Shown: positions 57,910 through 64,000 of the stretch, in pieces
How the letters are laid out: each line of letters starts with the position of its first letter
How positions within the stretch are numbered: the stretch's first letter is position 1
Source of the DNA: Sphingopyxis panaciterrae
Lineage (GTDB): Bacteria; Pseudomonadota; Alphaproteobacteria; Sphingomonadales; Sphingomonadaceae
Assembly (NCBI RefSeq): GCF_011762125.1
Contig: NZ_JAASQN010000004.1
Coordinates: forward strand, 395,000-458,999
Reading direction: 5' to 3'
DNA length: 64,000 bases
Made by a program: the position numbers and the translations under genes
The notes under the pieces: generated by a model
The model's database searches: none
The model's input: only the letters and a program-made list of their open reading frames with translations
Told to the model about the DNA's origin: nothing

Positions 57910-59156
57910 AGCGCGAGCGCCAGCTGTTCCGGCGGGGGCGCGAACCGCGCGCGCAGATCGGCGCTGTCGGTGAGCCCGCCCGGCCGCCAATCGGGGGTGA
58001 CGATGAAGGGCAGCAGCTTCTTCACCGAGGCGGTCAGCTTGGCGAGGTCGCCAAGCCGTAGCTTGCCCAGCCGCCGCGCGGCGACGATCCGGTCGACCGC
58101 GCGCGTGCCCAGCCCGGGCACGCGGAGCAGCAGTTCGCGCGGCGCGCGATTGATATCGACCGGAAATGCCTCGCGCCGCATCAGCGCCCAGGCGAGCTTG
58201 GGATCGATCGCCAGATCGAGCATCCCCCCGCGCGCGCCCTCCATGATTTCCGCCCGCTCGAAGCCGTAGAAGCGCAGCAGCCAGTCGGCCTGATACAGCC
58301 GGTGCTCACGGATCAGCGGCGGGCGCACCGGCGGCAGGTCGCTGCTCGCATCGGGGATCGGGCTGTAGGCCGAATAATAGACGCGGCGGAGCTGGTAGCC
58401 CGAATAGAGGTTGGTCGCGGTCTTCAATATGTCATCGTCGCGCGCCGCGTCGGCGCCGACAATCATCTGCGTCGATTGCCCCGCCGGTGCAAAGCGCGGC
58501 GGCATCGCCTTGCCGATCAGCCGGCTTTTCGCCGCCTCGATCGCATCGTCGGCGCCGACGCGCACCGACGCCATCGTCTTGCGGATCGTCTCGGGCTTTT
58601 TCTCGGGCGCAAAGCTCTGTAATCCCGCTTCGGTCGGCAGTTCGACGTTGGTCGACAGCCGGTCAGCATAAAGCCCGGCGAGCGCGATCAGCCCCGGGTC
58701 GGCCCCCGCGATCGTCTTCAGATGAATATAGCCGCCGAACCGATGCTCCTCGCGCAGGATGCGCGCTACCTCGACCAGCTGCTCCATCGTGTAATCTTCC
58801 GACCGGATAATCCCCGACGACAGGAACAACCCCTCGATATAATTGCGCTTGTAGAAATCGAGCGTCAACCGCACCACCTCCTGCGGGCTGAACCGCGCAC
58901 GTTCAACATTGCTCGACGCGCGATTGATGCAAAAACGGCAGTCGTAGATGCAGAAATTGGTGAGCAATATCTTGAGCAGCGAAATGCACCGTCCGTCGGG
59001 CGCATAGCTGTGGCAAATCCCCATGCCCTCGGTCGACCCGATGCCCTTGGTCGCCGTCGAATCGCGCTTCACCGTCCCCGACGAAGCGCAGGAAGCGTCA
59101 TATTTGGCCGCATCGGCAAGAACGGCGAGCTTTTCCAGAATCGACTTGGTGGACAT
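57906..59156 (-). CDS. Putative DNA modification/repair radical SAM protein
   Basis: 416 residues. The [4Fe-4S] motif is CIYDCRFC (CxxxCxxC) after ISLLKILLTNF, with ASCASSGTVKRDS near the start and helix-hairpin-helix at the C-terminus (RELLLRVPGLGTRAVDRIVAARRLGK), which binds DNA. This is the radical SAM partner always next to the DUF4130/UDG gene. The chemical reaction is unknown. First gene of the four-gene repair operon, 18 nt downstream of a LexA-type box. Confidence 0.93.
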   Translation of the reverse strand: MSTKSILEKLAVLADAAKYDASCASSGTVKRDSTATKGIGSTEGMGICHSYAPDGRCISLLKILLTNFCIYDCRFCINRASSNVERARFSPQEVVRLTLDFYKRNYIEGLFLSSGIIRSEDYTMEQLVEVARILREEHRFGGYIHLKTIAGADPGLIALAGLYADRLSTNVELPTEAGLQSFAPEKKPETIRKTMASVRVGADDAIEAAKSRLIGKAMPPRFAPAGQSTQMIVGADAARDDDILKTATNLYSGYQLRRVYYSAYSPIPDASSDLPPVRPPLIREHRLYQADWLLRFYGFERAEIMEGARGGMLDLAIDPKLAWALMRREAFPVDINRAPRELLLRVPGLGTRAVDRIVAARRLGKLRLGDLAKLTASVKKLLPFIVTPDWRPGGLTDSADLRARFAPPPEQLALAL

Positions 59157-59174
59157 ATCCCATGCCTAGCATGA

Positions 59175-59189
59175 GAACATAAAAGGAAC
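59175..59189 (-). promoter_or_regulatory. SOS box (LexA site) of alphaproteobacterial type
   Basis: Read leftward GTTC-CTTTTAT-GTTC, an exact GTTC-N7-GTTC, ending 18 nt before the radical SAM start. It puts the whole radical SAM-UdgX-exonuclease-ligase operon under LexA (inference from the known consensus). Confidence 0.82.
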
Positions 59190-59206
59190 AAATCTGTCCA
59201 GCGCGC

Positions 59207-60745
59207 TTAGGCGTCGCGCCACCGCGCCGGCAGTGCAATATCGACGACCAGCCCATCCGGATCCCAGCGCCGCTCGATCGTCCCGCCCAGATTGTTGCGC
59301 ACGCTGCGTTCGATCAGCAGCGTGCCGAAGCTCGTCCGTTCGGGCGCGGCGACGCGCATCGCGCCGCCCGTTTCGGCCCAGGTCAGGCGAAAAAGCCGTG
59401 GCTCGGCACCTTCTTCATCCTGCGTCCAGCTGATGTCGACGCGGCCATCTGTGCCCGTCAACGCGCCATGCTTGACCGCGTTGGTCGCAAGCTCGTTGAA
59501 CAGCAGCGCCATCGCGACGACGGCATTTTCGGGGAGCAGCAGGTCGGGGCCGGTCCAGCGGATGCGCGGAAAAGCCGCCTCGACCTCGCGCATCAGCGCG
59601 TGCATCGACCCGGTCATGAAATTGGCGCCGAGCAGCACATTCTGCGCGCGGTTGAGCGCGTCGAGGCGGCTGGTGATCCGCTCGACATAATCGTCGACAT
59701 CGTTCGCCGAATGGCGGGTGAGCGAGATGATCGCGCTGACCGTCGCGAACAGGTTGCGCATCCGGTGGTGCAGTTCGCGCATCAGCAGGTTGGCATTTTC
59801 CTGCCGGCTCTTCTGTTCGGTGATGTCGATGCTGACTCCGGTCAGCCGGGCGTCGTTCGACCAGACGTCCCAATCGCCGCGCGAGGCAATCCAGCGCATC
59901 CCGCGCTCGGGATGCTGGATGCGGTGCTCGACCGAATAGGGACTACCTCCCTCACGCGATTCCTCCAGCGCGGCGGTCACCCGGTCGCGATCTTCGGACG
60001 GCATGCGCTCGAGCAGGTCGGGCGCGGTGCGCAGCGCCGTTTCATAATCGGCGCCGAACAATCCGGCGGCCGCCCCTTGCCAATGCATCCCGCCGCTCTG
60101 CGGGTCGAGTTGCCACGTCGCGATGCCCGAAAAATCAAGTGCGCGTTCGAGCATCCGCCGCGCCTCGTCACGCTCGGAAACCAGCCGCCGCAGATCGGCC
60201 TCGGCCATGATGATCGCGGCAAAATCCTCGAGCCGCGCCAATTCGGCCGCCTCGAGCATCACACGCTCCTTGCGGTCGATGACGCACAGGGTGCCGAGGA
60301 TCGCGCCATTATAGGCGCGCAGCGGCACCCCGGCATAGAAACGGATGAAGGGATCGCCCGTCACCAGCGGATTGTCGCGAAACCGTTCGTCACCGAGCAC
60401 GTCGGTCACGATCATCGGCTGCTCATCGGTCACCACGAACTGGCAGAAACTGATGTCGCGCCCGGTTTCGGCGACGTCGAGTCCATAGGCCGACTTGAAC
60501 CACTGGCGGCAATCATCGACAAGCGACACGAGCGCGATCGGAGCATCGAACAGGTCGGCGACCAGCTTGGTTACCCGGTCGAACGCTTGCTCGGGTCCGG
60601 TATCCAGCAGGCGATATTCGCGAAGCGTGTCAAGGCGTCGGCGTTCACGCTCCGCCGCCGTTGCTTCGCCTCCGTCGGCCAATGTCTGCCCCTCGCTCCG
60701 TGCCGACGCCGCCGCGTCGATTCTTGGTGGGGGACGCTCTGCCAT
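59207..60745 (-). CDS. GAF-PAS sensor histidine kinase, HWE/HisKA_2 type
   Basis: 512 residues, cytosolic. GAF domain about 45-190 (AFDRVTKLVADLFDAPIALVSLVDD, ISFCQFVVTDEQPMIVTDVL), PAS about 200-320 (GIATWQLDPQSGGMHWQGAAAGLFG), then dimerisation helix LLMRELHHRMRNLFATVSAI with the phospho-His, and an ATPase domain (NELATNAVKHGALTG). Kinases of this group phosphorylate PhyR in the general stress response; phyR is divergent next door. No membrane segment. The GAF Cys/His pattern is that of light- or redox-sensing relatives, but cofactor is unknown. Confidence 0.93.
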   Translation of the reverse strand: MAERPPPRIDAAASARSEGQTLADGGEATAAERERRRLDTLREYRLLDTGPEQAFDRVTKLVADLFDAPIALVSLVDDCRQWFKSAYGLDVAETGRDISFCQFVVTDEQPMIVTDVLGDERFRDNPLVTGDPFIRFYAGVPLRAYNGAILGTLCVIDRKERVMLEAAELARLEDFAAIIMAEADLRRLVSERDEARRMLERALDFSGIATWQLDPQSGGMHWQGAAAGLFGADYETALRTAPDLLERMPSEDRDRVTAALEESREGGSPYSVEHRIQHPERGMRWIASRGDWDVWSNDARLTGVSIDITEQKSRQENANLLMRELHHRMRNLFATVSAIISLTRHSANDVDDYVERITSRLDALNRAQNVLLGANFMTGSMHALMREVEAAFPRIRWTGPDLLLPENAVVAMALLFNELATNAVKHGALTGTDGRVDISWTQDEEGAEPRLFRLTWAETGGAMRVAAPERTSFGTLLIERSVRNNLGGTIERRWDPDGLVVDIALPARWRDA

Positions 60746-60776
60746 GATTTTCGTTCCTAAAAAAGCACGATGGCAA

Positions 60777-60802
60777 AACGACAGGAAAAGTCACCATATT
60801 CC
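60777..60802 (-). promoter_or_regulatory. Candidate EcfG promoter for the kinase gene
   Basis: GGAAT-N17-CGTT read leftward, one mismatch from the EcfG consensus GGAAC-N16/17-CGTT, ending 31 nt before the kinase ATG. Confidence 0.55.
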
Positions 60803-60900
60803 ACTCGCTTAAGCCTTGGCTCCGACGCGTCCCGGCTGACTCTACGCTTTGGGAGGGGACAAGTTGCAGCCGCTCCTGCCGCTTTTTCCGCGCCGCTGCG

Positions 60901-60926
60901 GGAACCCGACCGCATCGTACCGCGTA
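60901..60926 (+). promoter_or_regulatory. Candidate EcfG promoter for phyR
   Basis: GGAAC-N17-CGTA, matching the -35 fully and the -10 in three of four bases, 28 nt before the phyR ATG. Confidence 0.6.
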
Positions 60927-60954
60927 TGAAGCCTGTGTAGCGGGAGGAATTTTC

Positions 60955-61746
60955 ATGAGTTTGGGTGACGAGATCCGTGGCCATCTGCCTTTCCTGCGCC
61001 GCTATGCGCGCGCGCTGACGGGCAGCCAGCAGCACGGCGACAATTTCGTCCATACCCTGCTCGAAGTGATTGTCGCCGCCCCTGGCGAATTCCACAGCGG
61101 CCAGGGCACAAGGCTCGACCTCTACCGCCATTTCCACCGCATCTGGGAAAGCGCCTATATCGACGATGGCGAAGGCAGCGACGATGAGGATCCGATCGTC
61201 CGCGCCGCGAACCGCCGCCTTGCGCGCATCACTCCGCTCGGCCGCCAGATATTGCTGCTCACCGCGCTCGAAGGCTTTTCGGTCGACGAAGCCGCGCTGA
61301 TCACCGGCACCGATATCGCCACCGTCGAGGGGCTGCTTGCCGAGGCGGTCGATGACCTCGATCGCGAATCGCGGACGTCGGTGCTGATCATCGAGGACGA
61401 ACCGCTGATCGCGATGGAGCTCGAAGCGATCGTCCGCGCACTCGGTCACGAGGTCGCGGGCATCGCCACGACGCACGCCGACGCCGTCGCCGCCTTCGAA
61501 GCCACCGACGCCGGGCTCGTGCTCGCCGATATCCAGCTCGCCGACGGCTCGTCGGGGATCGACGCGGTTCAGGATATTTTGGCGATGGCGCCGGTGCCGG
61601 CGATCTTCATCACCGCTTTTCCCGAACGCCTGCTCACCGGTCACCGCGTCGAGCCGACCTTCCTGATCTCAAAGCCGTTCCGCGAAAATACGGTGCGTGC
61701 CGCGATCAGCCAGAGCCTGCTGTTTACCCCCCAGCTAGCCGCATAA
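60955..61746 (+). CDS. phyR: General stress response regulator PhyR
   Basis: 263 residues. Residues 1-130 are a sigma-like domain (HLPFLRRYARALTGSQQHGD, QILLLTALEGFSVDEAALITGT) that mimics EcfG and lacks DNA contacts; residues 138-258 are a receiver (SVLIIEDEPLIAMELEAIV, phospho-Asp in LVLADIQLADGSSGID, Lys in FLISKPF). When phosphorylated it binds NepR and frees EcfG. GGAGG precedes the ATG. Divergent from the kinase and 1.2 kb from nepR-ecfG. Confidence 0.97.
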   Translation: MSLGDEIRGHLPFLRRYARALTGSQQHGDNFVHTLLEVIVAAPGEFHSGQGTRLDLYRHFHRIWESAYIDDGEGSDDEDPIVRAANRRLARITPLGRQILLLTALEGFSVDEAALITGTDIATVEGLLAEAVDDLDRESRTSVLIIEDEPLIAMELEAIVRALGHEVAGIATTHADAVAAFEATDAGLVLADIQLADGSSGIDAVQDILAMAPVPAIFITAFPERLLTGHRVEPTFLISKPFRENTVRAAISQSLLFTPQLAA

Positions 61747-61824
61747 TCTGCCTTCGGGCGGCGCAGGCCTGCCCCGAAGCGAAGCCTGCATTGGGGTGGA
61801 GAGCGGACGCTGCTTGACGCACCT

Positions 61825-61919
61825 TCGTCATCCCGGACTTGATCCGGGATCCCGCTTTTTGACCGCATAATCCGTCTTTGACTTCAAGCGGGACCCCGGA
61901 TCAAGTCCGGGGTGACGAT
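61825..61919. repeat. Palindromic intergenic repeat, family A
   Basis: CGTCATCCCGGACTTGATCC and GGATCAAGTCCGGGGTGACG inverted around a CCCGCTT/AAGCGGG pair, between convergent phyR and the second sigma gene. Confidence 0.92.
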
Positions 61920-61984
61920 AAGGGTAATGGCGGCAACCGGCCGAAACCCGCCATTCCAGCTACGGTAACCCCGGCCAGCGAAAG

Positions 61985-62539
61985 TCAATCCCCGCTCGGG
62001 CCGTTCGCGGTCAGATGATCGACATCATCCATGATCGCGCGAAACACGTCGCTCGACGGCAGCACATCACCGCTGCGCAGCGGCATCGTGCCGCTGTCCA
62101 ATATGGCGTGCAGCGCGGTGCGCGCACGCGACACGCGGCTTTTCATTGTGCCCACCGCGCAACCGCAAATCTCCGCACCTTCTTCGTAGCTGAGGCCGCC
62201 GGCGCCGATCAGCACCAGTGCCTCGCGCTGGTCGACGGGCAGCATCAGCAGCGCGCGCTGGACATCGGCAAGATGCAGGCTGTCGTCCTGGTCGTCGGGC
62301 GCAACGAGCAGCCGTTCAGCGGCGAGTTCGTCGTAATCGGCGGTGAATTTCTTGCGCCGCATCTGCGACAGGAAACAGTTGCGCAGAATGACGAAAGCCC
62401 AGCTTTTCATGCTCGAGGGACCGGGGATATATTGCGCCCGCGCCTTCCATGCCTTCAGCATCGTCTCCTGCACCAGATCGTCGGCCAGGTCGGCATTGCC
62501 GGTCAGGCTGCGGCCAAAGGCACGCAGGTGCGGCAGCAT
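61985..62539 (-). CDS. Second EcfG-like sigma factor (start uncertain)
   Basis: 184 residues from ATG 62539. Region 2 LADDLVQETMLKAWKARAQYIPG and FVILRNCFLSQMRRKKF, region 4 LPVDQREALVLIGAGGLSYEEGAEICGCAVGTMKSRVSRAR, matching the nearby EcfG closely. Before the ATG, in frame, lie codons for DDDSFKRELAA, which align with DQEFKTLLAA at the start of the other EcfG, yet no ATG, GTG or TTG occurs before an in-frame TGA; only ATT at 62602 could serve. So the true start is likely upstream and unconventional, or the N-terminus is trimmed. Confidence 0.88.
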   Translation of the reverse strand: MLPHLRAFGRSLTGNADLADDLVQETMLKAWKARAQYIPGPSSMKSWAFVILRNCFLSQMRRKKFTADYDELAAERLLVAPDDQDDSLHLADVQRALLMLPVDQREALVLIGAGGLSYEEGAEICGCAVGTMKSRVSRARTALHAILDSGTMPLRSGDVLPSSDVFRAIMDDVDHLTANGPSGD

Positions 62540-62875
62540 GGCCGCCAGCTCGCGCTTGAAGCTGTCGTCGTCGAGCGGCTGTGGTGTTACGTCGCTGATA
62601 ATATGGCCTTTGTTATGGCTGTTGGAGTTGGGAAGCGTTCAGGCTTAACGCGTCGCGCCGCCGATGCAACCCGCAGCGCCACATCCTTGCCCCGGGCGGC
62701 CGACGGGCGCTCAAGCATGGATGGCGGACAGCGGGCATGACCCCTCCCCCGGAAACCCCGCCAACTGGCGGAGCAAGATGCGACCCCTCGCCGCAAGCCG
62801 GGCGCTTGCGCCCGCCCGGATTAGGCACACTGTTGTTTCTTGGCAACGCTTTCGTCGCAAAAAGAAAAAGACGCG
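62540..62875. other. Divergent promoter region between second sigma gene and nepR
   Basis: About 336 bases. The first 100 include conserved upstream codons of the second sigma gene (see 61985-62539). The rest, to 62875, holds no convincing gene; overlapping short frames on both strands have no family features. Confidence 0.55.
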
Positions 62876-62900
62876 GGAACCCGGAGCCGCTTCTGTCGTT
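62876..62900 (+). promoter_or_regulatory. EcfG-type promoter of nepR-ecfG
   Basis: GGAAC-N16-CGTT, an exact match to the general stress response consensus. The -10 ends only 8 nt before the nepR ATG at 62909, so transcription would begin at or beside the start codon. Confidence 0.8.
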
Positions 62901-62908
62901 GCTCCGAC

Positions 62909-63163
62909 ATGGCTACGCACGGTAACAACAGGATCAACGGCAAGGGGCATCCTCACCCCGGCCCCGATGCGCCTCAACGGGCGCAGGGCAGCTTTCCCGG
63001 AACGGGCAGCGACCAGTGGCATCGCACGCTCACGGGCCGCCAGTCGCCCGAACCGGTGAGCGCGAAGCTGCGCATGATCTATGGCAATATCGTCGCCGAG
63101 CAATTGCCCGACAACATGCTCGACCTTCTTTCGCAGCTCGATCAGAAAAGCTCGAAGCAATAA
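62909..63163 (+). CDS. nepR: Anti-sigma factor NepR
   Basis: 84 residues. The C-terminal half carries the NepR core VSAKLRMIYGNIVAEQLPDNMLDLLSQLDQ, two helices that bind EcfG or phosphorylated PhyR. The N-terminal 45 residues are Gly/Pro-rich and disordered (GHPHPGPDAPQRAQGSF). Its TAA shares a base with the ecfG ATG (TAATG), giving coupled, stoichiometric synthesis. No ribosome site is visible before the ATG, which fits a leaderless message from the promoter at 62876. Confidence 0.95.
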   Translation: MATHGNNRINGKGHPHPGPDAPQRAQGSFPGTGSDQWHRTLTGRQSPEPVSAKLRMIYGNIVAEQLPDNMLDLLSQLDQKSSKQ

Positions 63164-63813
63164 TGGCCCTTCCCCAAGCCGCGCACCAGTCGCGGGTCGA
63201 AACGGACAAGCCCGCCGAATCGCTCTCCGATCAGGAGTTCAAGACGCTTCTCGCCGCGGTGATCCCGCATTTGCGCGCTTATGGCCGCAGTCTGTCGGGT
63301 AGTCCCGACCTGGCCGACGACCTGACGCAGGATACGATGGTCAAGGCGTGGGCGTCCCGCGACAGGTTCGAGCGCGGTACGTCGATCAAGGCCTGGACCT
63401 TCGTCATCCTGCGCAACACCTTCCTGTCGCAGATGCGCCGCAACAAGTTTCGCGGCGAATATGACGAGGGCGTCGTCGAACGCACGCTGTCGACCCCGGC
63501 GGTTCAGGAGGATTCGGGCGAAATGGCCGATCTTCAGCGCGGGCTGATGGAATTGCCGCAGGACCAGCGCGAAGCGCTGATCCTGGTTGGCGCCGGCGGC
63601 ATGTCGTACGAGGAAGCGGCGAATATCTGCGACTGCGCACTCGGCACGATGAAAAGCCGCGTGTCGCGCGCCCGCGCCGCGCTCGAAGAGATCATGGCTG
63701 GCGGCCAGTTCTCGCGCAAACGTGCCGACGCCGCCCCCGCGAGCGAAGCGATGGCCGCTATCATGGACAGCGTCGAGACGATTACCACACGGCGCGAGGC
63801 CGAAAACCGTTAG
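63163..63813 (+). CDS. ecfG: General stress response sigma factor EcfG
   Basis: 216 residues. N-terminal SDQEFKTLLAAVIPHLRAYGRSLSG, region 2 LADDLTQDTMVKAWASRDRFERG and FVILRNTFLSQMRRNKF, region 4 LPQDQREALILVGAGGMSYEEAANICDCALGTMKSRVSRARAALEEI. As the ECF15-type sigma it recognises GGAAC...CGTT promoters, including the one upstream of its own operon, giving positive feedback. Held inactive by NepR. Confidence 0.97.
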   Translation: MALPQAAHQSRVETDKPAESLSDQEFKTLLAAVIPHLRAYGRSLSGSPDLADDLTQDTMVKAWASRDRFERGTSIKAWTFVILRNTFLSQMRRNKFRGEYDEGVVERTLSTPAVQEDSGEMADLQRGLMELPQDQREALILVGAGGMSYEEAANICDCALGTMKSRVSRARAALEEIMAGGQFSRKRADAAPASEAMAAIMDSVETITTRREAENR

Positions 63814-64000
63814 GCCGAGGTTTGTGGCGGATTTAGGCTGATTGCGGACGTTCTTCTCCCCTCCCTTTTAGGGAGGGGCTGGGGGTGGGTAGCCGCCGAA
63901 GGCGGCGCTCTGCCTCTGGCTCGCTGCGCTCGCGGGCCCCCCCCCCACACACCCCGCCAAGGACGGGGGTGTGGAGGCGAAACACAAACACAGCCCCACA
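63814..64000. other. Downstream region with hairpin and low-complexity end
   Basis: CCCCTCCCT / AGGGAGGGG at 63858-63878 is a hairpin likely to end the ecfG transcript. It is followed by GCCGCCGAAGGCGGC, a run of C and the inverted CCCCGCC...CGGGGGTG. No gene is seen before the window ends. Confidence 0.65.

Overview
The window is about 64 kb of high-GC chromosomal DNA from an alphaproteobacterium, most probably a sphingomonad close to Sphingopyxis (inference). Support for this: a PhyR/NepR/EcfG general stress response locus, a SOS box of the GTTC-N7-GTTC type, a large TonB-dependent receptor, a clustered Anbu/alpha-E/ATP-grasp operon, and many short palindromic repeats of kinds common in sphingomonads between genes. 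Apart from one small decayed island, the genes look like ordinary core chromosome.

Layout. 1-2159: 5' part of a TonB-dependent receptor. 2520-7068: a decayed integrative element ending at a tRNA-Arg(CCT) gene. It holds pieces of serine recombinases, a sigma region-4 protein and two small unknown proteins. Two recombinase genes here are each split, and their halves are exchanged as a reciprocal inversion of 2717-5490 would produce. Flipping that segment on paper restores both reading frames. 7135-10623: DUF1178, grxC, comF, a methyltransferase, mutT and two Flp pilins. 10719-18171: an M48 protease, accA, xerD, an unknown secreted protein with a tiny coupled membrane protein, then aroK-aroB. 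18625-27562: MFS transporter, Kef-type antiporter, IscU-like scaffold, CvpA, RadA, fructose-6-phosphate aldolase, and an enoyl-CoA hydratase/thiolase-like pair behind a palindromic operator.

27631-38406: a DUF1963 lipoprotein candidate, acetyl-CoA synthetase, the four-gene Anbu cluster (circularly permuted ATP-grasp, alpha-E, transglutaminase, Anbu), SecA and a small secreted protein. 38598-46210: SDR, two GIN-domain proteins, a GreA/GreB-like factor with a 59-residue helix-turn-helix protein, a BaiN/YhiN-like flavoprotein, a DEAD-box helicase and a quinone oxidoreductase. 46356-51406: a one-carbon group (S-formylglutathione hydrolase, PurU, glutathione-dependent formaldehyde dehydrogenase) with a divergent LysR regulator. 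51477-53704: L-serine dehydratase and an iron superoxide dismutase.

53802-59156: a tightly overlapping DNA repair operon (radical SAM protein, UdgX, ligase-associated exonuclease, ATP-dependent ligase) with a LexA box just upstream. The ligase gene carries an intergenic-type palindromic repeat in frame. 59207-63813: general stress response locus with a HWE/HisKA_2 kinase, phyR, a second EcfG-like sigma factor, nepR and ecfG. Candidate EcfG-type promoters precede the kinase, phyR and nepR. No rRNA or CRISPR array was seen.
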